From positions 392,233 to 456,232 of the forward strand of contig MKVM01000001.1 in NCBI GenBank assembly GCA_001898835.1: DNA of 64,000 nt, written 5' to 3'. Origin of the DNA: Micrococcales bacterium 72-143 (GTDB lineage Bacteria; Actinomycetota; Actinomycetes; Actinomycetales; Microbacteriaceae). Shown here one piece after another: positions 35,320-43,086 of the stretch. Both the position numbers and the translations under genes were made by a program. The notes beneath the pieces are model-generated. The model saw nothing but the letters and a program-made list of their open reading frames with translations. It did no database searches and was not told where the DNA came from. Position 1 is the stretch's first letter. Each line of letters opens with the position of its first letter.

Positions 35320-35917
35320 GGGCTTCCTTCTTCTCGGGGTTCGTCGTGTGGCTCGTGCGCGCTTCGCGCTCGCGGACTCGTGCGCCGAGCACCTCGAACT
35401 CGCGCGCGAGCCCGGGCTTGTGCTGGTCGTGCGCGGCCTCCGCCAGCACCTCGGCCATCGCCGGATTCCTGAACACGAGGCCCACCAGGAAGTCGGCAAG
35501 CAACTCATGTTCCGCGAGGGCTGCGGCCACGATGGTGGGGTCATCACTCAGTCCAAGGTCCTTGGCAATGACGACCGCGAGCTGAGCACGCACCCGAGCC
35601 GCGGAGGTCGCGGCGCTGTCAGAGCCCTTCGCGAGCGCATTCGCCCGCTGCTGCCCGAGCGACAGCCAGTCCGCCACGACGCCGCCGACGAAGCCGGAAA
35701 GCGTCGTGGTGCCGTCCGGGAGGTAGGTAGGCGCGAAGGTAGCCCGGGACACGTGGGCGCTCACGTGTCGGTAGAGGCTGGACTGGGAGCCGCCAAGGGT
35801 CGCCCCGTGCTCTCGCAGAATTTCAGCGGGGCGCATGCCAGCGGCCAGCGCCTCGGAGACGAGCAGCGCCTTTGAGTCATCTGCGCAGATGCGACACCGC
35901 GGGTCGAACCTCGCCAT
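35312..35917 (-). CDS. helix-turn-helix protein with CxxC start, phage type
   Basis: A 201-residue protein. The N-terminus has RCRICADDSKALLVSEALAA followed by a helix-turn-helix-like stretch ending SSLYRHVSAHV, a pattern common in actinophage DNA-binding proteins and reminiscent of small terminase subunits; the latter is only a suggestion. The remaining ~140 residues are helical. A strong AGGAGG lies 6 nt before the ATG. It heads the overlapping five-gene run. Confidence 0.65.
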   Translation of the reverse strand: MARFDPRCRICADDSKALLVSEALAAGMRPAEILREHGATLGGSQSSLYRHVSAHVSRATFAPTYLPDGTTTLSGFVGGVVADWLSLGQQRANALAKGSDSAATSAARVRAQLAVVIAKDLGLSDDPTIVAAALAEHELLADFLVGLVFRNPAMAEVLAEAAHDQHKPGLAREFEVLGARVREREARTSHTTNPEKKEAHV

Positions 35918-35977
35918 AAAGGACCTCCTGAGTAGGGAGAGCGGGCGGCGAGCTTTTGACGGCCATCCCGGACGGGC

Positions 35978-36274
35978 CTAAGTAACGCCCAGGAGCCCAC
36001 GCCACCCGCTCTCAGTGCTAACCATCGACCGCTCCGGGAAACCGAGGCCGTTTCCCGCTGGGAATTCGCCTAGCTTTCCCGGATGGCGCGCATGCCGGAC
36101 GCGAACTATGCGGAGAAACCCGATTCCCGAGGAGCCATGCGATTCGGGGCGATTTAGGCTCGCGGCTGCTTCGCCCAGTGCGTCGGCGATGAGTTGGCCG
36201 AGGAGTTCGTATCCTTCTGAGGCGCCGTTTTGGATGAGCCAGAGCGCTACGTCGAACTGCTCACGCTGCGTCAC
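35978..36274 (-). CDS. hypothetical protein, possibly decayed at the C-terminus
   Basis: A 98-residue frame. A strong AGGAGGG lies 9 nt before the GTG, and the first ~45 residues (QREQFDVALWLIQNGASEGY, LIADALGEAAASLNR) look like a genuine helical protein. The second half has codon use unlike its neighbours (ATA, CTA, GTT) and no clear pattern, so the gene may be shifted or truncated. It overlaps the upstream gene by 14 bp. Confidence 0.5.
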   Translation of the reverse strand: MTQREQFDVALWLIQNGASEGYELLGQLIADALGEAAASLNRPESHGSSGIGFLRIVRVRHARHPGKLGEFPAGNGLGFPERSMVSTESGWRGLLGVT

Positions 36275-36833
36275 GACGCGCTTCCCTCCTGAGCCTGGCG
36301 ATGGTGGACCGGCTGACGTTCAGCGCTTCGGCCTGGGCCTTGATAGAGCCCGGTGGGAGGTCTGCCGGCGTGAGCCGAGGCAGTCGCCGGGAGCTGCGAC
36401 CGCCCTGTACCGCGGCGTCGTGCCGTCGCTGAGCCGTGTGCGGGTCCCAGAGCTCGATCGCGGCCTCAGACGCCCTCCTCGTCGCCCGGAGGAGCCAGCG
36501 TTCGGAGAGCACCCCGTCGAGGACGTGACGGGGCTGCGTGCGCCCGGGGGTGAACCTTAGCCCCGCCCGCTCAGCCCCGATGCGGACCACGCGGCGCAGG
36601 TCGCCCACGACGACCTCCACCATCTCGTACTCTCCCAGCGGGTCGTGCTCGGCGTTCAGTCGGCGCAGTGCCGCGGACACCATGAGCGCGTACAAGTGAT
36701 GCTCGTACTCGTCAGCCCGTCGCTGCGGGAGGACGGGTCGGTACCACATGGTTCTGGTTCTCGGGTTCCAGCGACGTTCGGGCAGCGACGAATACCAGGC
36801 ATCCGGCGTCGGGATGCGGAGACGAGCGAACAT
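36261..36833 (-). CDS. helix-turn-helix protein of the integrative element
   Basis: A 190-residue basic protein ending in a resolvase/Hin-like helix-turn-helix (IKAQAEALNVSRSTIARLRR). The N-terminal part contains a Trp/Tyr-rich segment (WNPRTRTMWYRPVLPQRRAD). The ATG at 36833 is preferred over an upstream TTG because GGAGG lies 9 nt before it. As the first gene leaving the central control region it is the best candidate for the element's regulator, by inference. Confidence 0.65.
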   Translation of the reverse strand: MFARLRIPTPDAWYSSLPERRWNPRTRTMWYRPVLPQRRADEYEHHLYALMVSAALRRLNAEHDPLGEYEMVEVVVGDLRRVVRIGAERAGLRFTPGRTQPRHVLDGVLSERWLLRATRRASEAAIELWDPHTAQRRHDAAVQGGRSSRRLPRLTPADLPPGSIKAQAEALNVSRSTIARLRREARRDAA

Positions 36834-37026
36834 GAGGGACAACCTCCGGGCAGAAGGGGCAGAGACTCCCGTCTCGTCGTTCCCGGGTCCGGTTGCTGGA
36901 CTATCGCGTCACGAAGATTCTAGCGAGCAGAACTTGATTTCGAGGTGGAGTTTGCTCATCGAGCATCATGCAGACGCATCCCTCCCCCCGGGAGGGATTA
37001 GCTAAATGACACTAGGTGGAAATGCG

Positions 37027-37063
37027 ATGACCCCCGAAACCTCTGCCCAAGGTCGGGGGTCAT
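37027..37063. terminator. 11-bp stem-loop in the central intergenic region of the element
   Basis: ATGACCCCCGA (37027-37037) pairs perfectly with 37053-37063. It lies between the divergent helix-turn-helix and excisionase genes. The 36834-37235 interval holds no convincing gene; it is AT-richer than its surroundings and contains this hairpin plus the palindromes and promoter listed next. Confidence 0.5.
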
Positions 37064-37110
37064 CATCTGTTCACGAGGAACTGGAAGAGAGCACTCGACG
37101 CCAGCATAAC

Positions 37111-37189
37111 AGTTGACACGACAACTAAGTGGTGAGTTTTGCGAGTACACAATTGTGTAGTTGTGCTCAATTTCGTGAATTGGTAGAAT
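37111..37189 (+). promoter_or_regulatory. operator-like palindromes and promoter of the excisionase-integrase genes
   Basis: TTGTGC (37161-37166) and TAGAAT (37184-37189) are separated by exactly 17 bp and read toward the excisionase gene. A perfect 14-bp palindrome TACACAATTGTGTA (37146-37159) abuts the -35 box, and an inverted repeat AGTTG/CAACT lies at 37111-37126. A repressor bound here would block integrase expression. Confidence 0.6.
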
Positions 37190-37235
37190 TGCCGTGGTTA
37201 CCAGCACCGGACCAACCATCCGGAAGAAGTAGAAA

Positions 37236-37427
37236 TTGACTACTGATGCTGAGCCCCTTCTGACCTCGCGCGAGGTCGCTGCCCTCCTGCGTGTCTCAGC
37301 TGCCACCCTGTCCCGCTGGCGCGATCGAGGCGACGGGCCCGCGTGGCTAGAGCTCGCGCCCGGGATACCGAGATACGAAGCTGACGTCATCGCCCGGTGG
37401 CGGGAAGATAGGCGCCGTGAGCGTTGA
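37236..37427 (+). CDS. excisionase-like helix-turn-helix protein
   Basis: A 63-residue protein of the MerR/Xis-like winged-helix class: LLTSREVAALLRVSAATLSR WRDRGDGPAW (given in two parts) with an aromatic wing. Such proteins next to an integrase usually direct excision. The TTG start follows GGAAGAAG by about 6 nt. The end overlaps the integrase start by 11 bp, so the two are coupled. Confidence 0.82.
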   Translation: MTTDAEPLLTSREVAALLRVSAATLSRWRDRGDGPAWLELAPGIPRYEADVIARWREDRRRER

Positions 37428-38538
37428 GAGAACTTCTTCCGGGCGATGGCGAGCGCGCGTCAAGGATGGTCGTCGTAACGTCGCGTCACGCACGTTCGAC
37501 CGGAAGATGGATGCCGAGGCGTGGGAGCACTCCCAGCGTCGCGCACTGAACCTTGGTGAATGGGTGGACCCGCGCGCCGGTCGGGAGCCTCTACGGGACG
37601 CTCTCGCGCGATGGATGGACGGTAGGGCGGGGCTCGTCGCCTCATCGACTCTCAAAGCCGACCGCGGGCGTCTCGCCTACCTCTCCCCGCGGCTCGGCAA
37701 CCTGCCGGTGAGCGCAGTACGTACCAGCGACGTTCAAGGGCTTCTTGACGACCTCACCCGACGTGGGCTGAGCCAAGCATCCGTCGCACGCGTCCGTGCC
37801 CTCCTCTCGTCGTTCTACTCCTGGGCGAAACGCGAGGGTATGACCTCCACCAACCCCGTGTCGGACACCAAAGCACGAGCCGGGGATGCGACCAAGCCGC
37901 GAGCCGAGGTCTACCCTTTCTCCATCGAGGAGTTGCGCGAGGTCGTCGCCGAGTTGCAGCAGCGCTCCCCCGAACAAGCAGAACTCGCGCTCGTGCTCGG
38001 ACTAACCGGGCTCCGGTGGGGAGAACTCGCGGCGCTCCGTGTGCGGGACGTGGCGACGGTTCCGCATCCCTCCCTGCACGTCACACGGAGCGCTCCTGAC
38101 GGCCACGAAGTGCGAACCCGTACCAAGGGCGGGCGGGGTCGCACGGTTCCCCTTGTGGCCGAACTCGTGCCCCTCATCGCCGAGCGCGCCGCGGGGCGTG
38201 ACCCCGATGCGCCGCTGTTCACCACCCCCGAGGGAAACCGCCTCAACAACTCGAACTGGCGTCGGCTGGTCGGCTGGTCCCGCTCATGCCGGGGTCGTCG
38301 GGTTCACGACCTTCGGCACACCGCCGCGACCCTCTGGCTATCCAACGGCATCGACGTGAAGACGGTCCAAACGTGGCTCGGTCACGAGTCCGCGCAGTTG
38401 ACCCTGAACCTTTACAGCCATTGGATGGGCTCCCACGCCGACGCCGCCGCACTCGCCCGCCTGAATGCGCTCCTCGGGGGGACGCCGGGGGGCCGCGACG
38501 AGAAACCTGGGAGCGGCGCTCGCGGAAGTTCCCTGTAA
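37417..38538 (+). CDS. tyrosine-type site-specific integrase
   Basis: A 373-residue phage-type integrase. The N-terminus has an arm-binding-like SSGRWRARVKDGRRNVASR segment, a SAM-like core-binding domain covers about residues 70-160, and the catalytic domain has Arg200 (GLTGLRWGEL), His297 and Arg300 (HDLRH), His323 (LGHES) and Tyr333 (LNLYSHW). The gene ends 7 nt before the right attachment repeat, in the orientation usual for tRNA-targeting elements. Confidence 0.95.
   Translation: MSVERTSSGRWRARVKDGRRNVASRTFDRKMDAEAWEHSQRRALNLGEWVDPRAGREPLRDALARWMDGRAGLVASSTLKADRGRLAYLSPRLGNLPVSAVRTSDVQGLLDDLTRRGLSQASVARVRALLSSFYSWAKREGMTSTNPVSDTKARAGDATKPRAEVYPFSIEELREVVAELQQRSPEQAELALVLGLTGLRWGELAALRVRDVATVPHPSLHVTRSAPDGHEVRTRTKGGRGRTVPLVAELVPLIAERAAGRDPDAPLFTTPEGNRLNNSNWRRLVGWSRSCRGRRVHDLRHTAATLWLSNGIDVKTVQTWLGHESAQLTLNLYSHWMGSHADAAALARLNALLGGTPGGRDEKPGSGARGSSL
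38475..38497. repeat. 23-bp direct repeat near the right end (possible arm-type integrase site)
   Basis: Identical to 32302-32324. It lies inside the last codons of the integrase gene (encoding GGTPGGR) and 49 bp from the 43-bp core. Confidence 0.6.
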
Positions 38539-38543
38539 TTCAT

Positions 38544-38620
38544 TGGTAGGGCGGACGGGACTTGAACCCGTGACCGACGGATTATGAGTCCGCTGCTCTA
38601 ACCGGCTGAGCTACCGCCCC
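38544..38620 (-). tRNA. tRNA with anticodon CAT (elongator Met or Ile2), integration target
   Basis: A full cloverleaf on the minus strand: acceptor GGGGCGG/CCGCCCT with one wobble, D arm AGCTCAGCCGGTTAGAGC, anticodon stem GCGGA/TCCGT around CTCATAA, and T arm with GGTTCAAGTCC. It lacks the initiator features. Whether it is elongator Met or lysidine-modified Ile2 cannot be decided from these bases. CCA is encoded (38544-38546), supplied by the inserted element. The tRNA proper is 38547-38620. Confidence 0.93.
38546..38588. repeat. right attachment site within the intact tRNA gene
   Basis: The 43-bp core matches 32179-32221. It supplies the 3' half of the tRNA, so integration regenerated a complete gene. 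Confidence 0.93.
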
Positions 38621-38629
38621 GCGACAACG

Positions 38630-39934
38630 CTACCGGGTGGTGCCGTCGCCGAACGCCGGCCCGCCGGACGCCTGCTCCCCCGCCACCCCGATGAGCCACT
38701 CCACACGGCTCGAGTGGGCGCGGCGGCGCCTCAACCACAGCCACAGCGCGAGGGCGCCGAGCGCAGCACCCGCGATCGTCACCACGATGCCGACCCAGGG
38801 CGGGCCGTAGCCCTGAGCGAGGGCGACCGGACCGCCGATGACGGTCATCAGCGCCACCATCCCGAGCACGAGCAGCCCGAGGCCCGCCATCCGTCCCCCG
38901 GGCGGACGCAGCCACGCGGTGTGGAAGGGCGTTGGCAGGCCCCGCCTGCGCTGCTCCTCGGATGCCGCGGCGAGCCAGCGGAGCGAGATCGCGCGGTTGC
39001 GGGAGTCGTCCGCGTCCGCCGCCACCGCCCACGCGACGCCCGTGACGAGCGCGGCGAGGATCGCGAACGACATCGCCGCGGTCAGCGGGTCCTCGTCGGC
39101 TGCCCCGAAGTCCGTCCCCGTCGCCTCCATGATCACGAGCACGACGAGCATGCCCGCCGCGATCACGCACGCGATCACGAAGACCCAGAACGCGATCCGG
39201 CGCGCCAGCCGGGTCGCGCGCGCGTCAGTCGCCAGGGCACGCCCCGCGTCGCCGTCGTCCGCGAGGGCCGCGCCGAAGCGGCCACGGGCGACCAGGGCAT
39301 CCGCCACCTCGGCGTCGGGCGAGGGCGCATCGTCGCCCGAGGGCGCGCGATAGGGGGCTCCGCGCAGTTGGTCGAGCTCGCGCAGCACCAGATTCCGATC
39401 CGCCTCCACCCCGCGGCCGCTCGCGAGCACGCTCTCGCTCAGGAACGCCCTCTCGCTCGCGGACTCCGCGCGGAACGGGATACCGGATGCCGCGACGGCC
39501 TCCCGAAGCATCCGCAGCTGCTCGCCGTCGAGGCCGCGGATCGGCGTGCCCGCGACGAGCACCCGGATGCGCCGCCCAGCCGCGGTGCGCAACATCAGCA
39601 CCAGGTACGCGGCGCCGCCGCCCGCCGACACGGAACGCCGCACGCCGACGATCTCGGAGGGTCGCACCGTGCGCCCGCGCACGCGCAGCGCCCCATCCGC
39701 CTCCACGAGGATGCGCGGGTACGCGATGCCGAGGCCCACGACGAGTGCGGCGACCACCGGCACGGCGATCGCCAGGAACACGAGCGCACGCGGGGTGGCC
39801 GCGGGCAGCAGCGCGGCGACCGGCTCCTGCAGCACGACGCTCAGCACGAGCACCGCGACGAGGATCGGGACGATCGAGCGGCGCCACGCCGCCGGCTGCA
39901 GCACGCGAGCCGCGGGCGCAGCCGAGCGGTTCAC
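38630..39934 (-). CDS. membrane protein with PH-like domain, unknown function
   Basis: A 434-residue protein. Two membrane segments near residues 20-70 are followed by a beta-rich region resembling a bacterial PH domain (ILVEADGALRVRGRTVRPSE and IVGVRRSVSAGGGAAYLVLM), then an acidic soluble stretch and four more membrane segments (about residues 245-275, 290-315, 350-375, 385-405). No family is recognised with confidence. The start overlaps the glycosyltransferase stop (ATGA). Confidence 0.7.
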   Translation of the reverse strand: MNRSAAPAARVLQPAAWRRSIVPILVAVLVLSVVLQEPVAALLPAATPRALVFLAIAVPVVAALVVGLGIAYPRILVEADGALRVRGRTVRPSEIVGVRRSVSAGGGAAYLVLMLRTAAGRRIRVLVAGTPIRGLDGEQLRMLREAVAASGIPFRAESASERAFLSESVLASGRGVEADRNLVLRELDQLRGAPYRAPSGDDAPSPDAEVADALVARGRFGAALADDGDAGRALATDARATRLARRIAFWVFVIACVIAAGMLVVLVIMEATGTDFGAADEDPLTAAMSFAILAALVTGVAWAVAADADDSRNRAISLRWLAAASEEQRRRGLPTPFHTAWLRPPGGRMAGLGLLVLGMVALMTVIGGPVALAQGYGPPWVGIVVTIAGAALGALALWLWLRRRRAHSSRVEWLIGVAGEQASGGPAFGDGTTR

Positions 39935-41157
39935 CGCGCGAGCTCCCCCTCGGTGTCGGGATCGACGACATCCTCGCCGCGGTAGAGCGCCTCGAAGATG
40001 TCGAGGGTGCGCTGGATGTCGTGGGACTCCACGGTGCGCAGGGCGCCCCGTCGCAGGCGCTCGAGCTCCGCGGGCTCCGCCGTGAGGACCGCGCGCAGGT
40101 GCCGCGCGAACTCGTCGATGTCGCCGGGCTGGTAGAGGTAGCCGTTCACGCCCGGGTGCACGAGATGCGGCAGCGCCATCGCGTCCGCCGCGACGACCGG
40201 CAGCCCCGAGGCGAGCGCCTCCATCGTCGCGATCGACTGCAGCTCCGCGCGGGACGGCATCGCGAAGACGAGCGCCTCGGTGAGCTCGCGGCGCAGCTCC
40301 TCGTCGGAGACGCGCCCCGTGAACCGCACGCGATCGGCGACGCCGAGATCGCGCGCGCGGGCCTCCAGCTTCGGGCGGACCTCGCCGTCGCCGATGATCA
40401 CGAGGCGCGCATCCAGGTCATCCAGTCGCGCGACGGCCTCGATCGCCTCGTGGATGAACTTCTCCTCGTCGAGCCGCCCGAGGAAAGCGATGGTCTTCGT
40501 GCTGCGCGGCGACAGGTCGGCGGTGTAGAAGCTCGTGTCGATGCCGCACGAGATGGCGTGCACCCCGGTCAGCCCCGTGCCGCGCTCGAAGAAGTCGGCC
40601 GCGCTGCGCGTGGGTGCGGTGACCGCGTCCGCCATCGCGAACCACTTGCGGGCCGAACCCCACTGGATGCGCGCGAGCCAGTCGAGGGTGCCCTTCGGCA
40701 GAACCTCGACATGCTGCAGGATGTTCTCCGGCATGGTGTGGTTGGTGCCCACGAGCTGGATGCCGTGCCTCTTGGCCGAGGTCGCGAGGCCACGGCCGAC
40801 GACGATGTGCGACTGGAAGTGGATCGCGTCCGGCTTCACGGCGCGCACGATGCGCTCGGCGTTCGCCTTGACCCGCCACGGGAGCATGAACCGCAGCCAG
40901 GGATGCGGGAGCCAGCGCCACGAGTACACGCGGTGCACCGTCATGGGCACGTTCTCGTGCACCTCGGTGAAGGTGCCGACGCGCCCCTTCTGGGCGGGTG
41001 CCATGACGTGGACCTCGTGCCCACGGGCCGCAAGGCCCGCCGCGAGGTTGCGCGTGAAGGTCGCCGCGCCGTTGACGTCGGGGGCGAAGGTGTCGGCGCC
41101 GATGAGCACCGTCAGGCGGGGTTCGGCAGGGGGCGTCGACGACGTCGCGTCGGTCAC
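39931..41157 (-). CDS. glycosyltransferase family 4 (PimB/MgtA-like)
   Basis: A 408-residue GT-B enzyme that transfers a sugar from a nucleotide donor, probably to a cell-envelope lipid. Visible motifs are the N-terminal GADTFAPDVNGAATFTRN, the donor-site IAFLGRLDEEKFIHEAIEA and the E-x7-E region PSRAELQSIATMEALASGLP. The length and NG..T motif resemble actinobacterial mannosyltransferases, but donor and acceptor are not determined. A GTG start is used. It is coupled to the membrane protein downstream. Confidence 0.88.
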   Translation of the reverse strand: MTDATSSTPPAEPRLTVLIGADTFAPDVNGAATFTRNLAAGLAARGHEVHVMAPAQKGRVGTFTEVHENVPMTVHRVYSWRWLPHPWLRFMLPWRVKANAERIVRAVKPDAIHFQSHIVVGRGLATSAKRHGIQLVGTNHTMPENILQHVEVLPKGTLDWLARIQWGSARKWFAMADAVTAPTRSAADFFERGTGLTGVHAISCGIDTSFYTADLSPRSTKTIAFLGRLDEEKFIHEAIEAVARLDDLDARLVIIGDGEVRPKLEARARDLGVADRVRFTGRVSDEELRRELTEALVFAMPSRAELQSIATMEALASGLPVVAADAMALPHLVHPGVNGYLYQPGDIDEFARHLRAVLTAEPAELERLRRGALRTVESHDIQRTLDIFEALYRGEDVVDPDTEGELAR

Positions 41158-41196
41158 TCGATCAGTCCCTCGGTCGGCGGAAACAACCCCTCCAAA

Positions 41197-42150
41197 CTAC
41201 CTCAGCGGGGCGACCTCGCCCGTCTCATCCCGTCGGTGGGTCTGCGGATGATGCTTCGCGAGCTGGAACACGCCCAGGATCGCCACCGCACCTGCGGCCG
41301 CCCACACGAGCGACGCCCACAACGGGGTGTTGGAGGCCTCGCCCAGCACGAAGATGCCGATCGCGACCGCGACGAGCGGATCGATCACGGTGAGGCCCGC
41401 GATCACCAGGTCCGGGGCGCCCACGGAGTACGCGGTCTGCACGAAGTAGAAGCCGAGCGCGAGCGCGAGGAACAGCGCGACCCCGCCCACCACGGTGACC
41501 CAGTCGAAGTTGCCCGTGATGATCCGATTGATGATGACCTTCGCGATGGAGGCCACGAAACCGTAGAGGACGCCGCCCGCGGCGATGTAGAACAGCGCGT
41601 TGACCCGCTTGCGGAAGAACGCGAAAGCCGCGCCCAGCAGGAGCAGCACGACGGCGAGGATCGACAGCACGATGATCAGCTGGGTCTCGCTCAGCACGTG
41701 CTCGGTCGCGTAGAACGCCGCGACGGTCACGAACACGCCGATGCCGCCCACGCACATCACGATCGCGAGGATCGCGTTGCGGTCGAGGCTCACGCGCGAC
41801 ACGCGCGCGTTGAGGATCGATGTGAGCACGAGCGCGACGATCCCGATCGGCTGCACGACGATGATCGGCGCGAAACCGAGCGCCGTGAGCTGGAAGACGA
41901 TCGCGAGACCCAGCATGACGGTGCCGGCGACCCAGCTGGGTCGCGCCAGGAGTCGCACGAACTGGCCCCCCGACAGCCCCGCCTTCTCGCCGGACCCGTA
42001 CCGTTCCTCGACCTTCGCGACGCCACGATGCTGGAACTGCGCACCGAGCGAGAGGAAGACGGCGCCGACCAGGGCGATCAGGATGCCGATCGGAGCGGAC
42101 CCCTGAAAGATCTCCGCAACGTCATCGGCAAGGGGCATGACGTCGGGCAC
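41197..42150 (-). CDS. DMT-family transporter (NIPA-like)
   Basis: A 317-residue protein with nine to ten membrane segments, starting near IGILIALVGAVFLSLGAQFQ. The pattern resembles the NIPA/EamA branch seen in actinobacteria; eukaryotic NIPA members move magnesium, but the substrate here is unknown. A TAGATT hexamer (42157-42162) stands 6 nt before the GTG, so the message is probably leaderless. It diverges from def. Confidence 0.8.
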   Translation of the reverse strand: MPDVMPLADDVAEIFQGSAPIGILIALVGAVFLSLGAQFQHRGVAKVEERYGSGEKAGLSGGQFVRLLARPSWVAGTVMLGLAIVFQLTALGFAPIIVVQPIGIVALVLTSILNARVSRVSLDRNAILAIVMCVGGIGVFVTVAAFYATEHVLSETQLIIVLSILAVVLLLLGAAFAFFRKRVNALFYIAAGGVLYGFVASIAKVIINRIITGNFDWVTVVGGVALFLALALGFYFVQTAYSVGAPDLVIAGLTVIDPLVAVAIGIFVLGEASNTPLWASLVWAAAGAVAILGVFQLAKHHPQTHRRDETGEVAPLR

Positions 42151-42190
42151 CCGTCGAATCTACCGGTCCCGCCGCCGATATCCTGTGCGA

Positions 42191-42757
42191 ATGGCCGTTC
42201 TCCCGATCCGGATCACCGGGGATCCCGTCCTGCACGAGCGGGCGCTCGAGGTGGAGGAGATCGACGAGGGGCTGTCGGCGCTCGTCCACGACATGGAGGA
42301 CACCATGTCGACGGCGCCGGGCGTCGGCCTCGCGGCCCCGCAGGTCGGCATCCCGCTGCGGCTCTTCGTCTACAACTGGCGCGACGAGGACGGCACGTTG
42401 CACCGGGGCACCGCGATCAACCCGCAACTCCTGATCTCTCCCCCGCCGGTCGGCGTGCCCGACCCGGACGACGACTCGGAGGGCTGCCTCTCGATCCCGG
42501 GCGAGCGGTTCCCGCTGCTGCGCTCGCACACGGCGCTGCTGCGCGCGGTGGACCTGGACGGCCGGCCCTACGAGGTGCTCGCGACGGGGTGGCTCGCTCG
42601 GATCTTCCAGCACGAGTTCGACCACCTCGACGGCGTTCTGTATGCCGACCGCCTCGCGGACGTGCACGCCCGCGCGGCCCAGCGGGCGGTGCGGCGCAAC
42701 CGCTGGGGGGTGCCCGGCAAGTCGTGGCTGCCGGGCCGCGACCACCTCGAGGACTGA
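42191..42757 (+). CDS. def: peptide deformylase
   Basis: Removes the formyl group from nascent proteins. The 188-residue protein has all three metal-site motifs: GVGLAAPQVG (about residues 45-54), EGCLS (about residue 100) and QHEFDHLDG (about residues 141-149). The ATG at 42191 follows a TATCCT hexamer (42179-42184) by 6 nt. Partner of methionine aminopeptidase, which is elsewhere in this window (4383-5267). Confidence 0.95.
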   Translation: MAVLPIRITGDPVLHERALEVEEIDEGLSALVHDMEDTMSTAPGVGLAAPQVGIPLRLFVYNWRDEDGTLHRGTAINPQLLISPPPVGVPDPDDDSEGCLSIPGERFPLLRSHTALLRAVDLDGRPYEVLATGWLARIFQHEFDHLDGVLYADRLADVHARAAQRAVRRNRWGVPGKSWLPGRDHLED

Positions 42758-42771
42758 CCCCGACGGTCGCT

Positions 42772-43086
42772 CTACGCGAGCCAGCCCAGGAAGCGGACGA
42801 GGGCGGCGAGGGCCGCAGCGGCCGCCACGACGACGATGAACGGCACGCGAAGCGCGTACAGCGCCGCCGCGAGCACCACGGCCGGGACGCGCGCGTCGAG
42901 CACGACCCCGCCGCCGGCCTCGAGGGTCTGGGTGGCCGTCAGCGCGGCGAGCAGCGCGACCGTCAGCAGGTTCGCCACCCGCGCGGGCGTGGGGCGCTCG
43001 AGCAGGCTCGGCGGCACGAGGTAGCCGACGAGCTTGAGCGCGAGAACCGCGATCGAGGCGATGAGGATGATGTGCCAGACGGTCAC
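42772..43086 (-). CDS. azlD: AzlD-type branched-chain amino acid exporter subunit
   Basis: A 104-residue hydrophobic protein with four membrane segments; VGYLVPPSLLERP and DARVPAVVLAAALYALRVPF match the small AzlD subunit. With AzlC it forms an exporter of branched-chain amino acids or analogues. The GTG start overlaps the azlC stop (GTGA). Confidence 0.88.
   Translation of the reverse strand: MTVWHIILIASIAVLALKLVGYLVPPSLLERPTPARVANLLTVALLAALTATQTLEAGGGVVLDARVPAVVLAAALYALRVPFIVVVAAAAALAALVRFLGWLA

Larger units (their letters stand above)
32179..38588. mobile_element. 6.4-kb integrative element in a tRNA(CAT) gene
   Basis: The element is bounded by identical 43-bp direct repeats (32179-32221 and 38546-38588) that correspond to the 3' part of a tRNA gene on the minus strand. 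The right copy is part of the complete tRNA; the left copy is a displaced remnant. Inside are a tyrosine integrase and an excisionase-like gene next to the right end, a serine recombinase, an operon of small genes of unknown function with two helix-turn-helix proteins, and two unknown genes by the left end. No recognisable replication, transfer or virion gene is present. The unit length is 6367 bp. Confidence 0.92.

Noticed and set aside
37113-37118. Perfect TTGACA as the -35 of the excisionase promoter
   Set aside because: No -10-like hexamer stands 16-19 bp downstream; the TTGTGC/TAGAAT pair at 37161-37189 has ideal spacing instead. The TTGACA is part of an inverted repeat.
36998-37390. Minus-strand frame of 130 codons across the element control region
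   Set aside because: Codon use is AT-leaning and lacks the usual pattern, it covers the palindromes and promoter and is antisense to the excisionase gene.
32179-38588. Prophage
   Set aside because: No capsid, portal, large terminase, tail, lysis or replication gene can be recognised, and the length is far below that of a complete phage.
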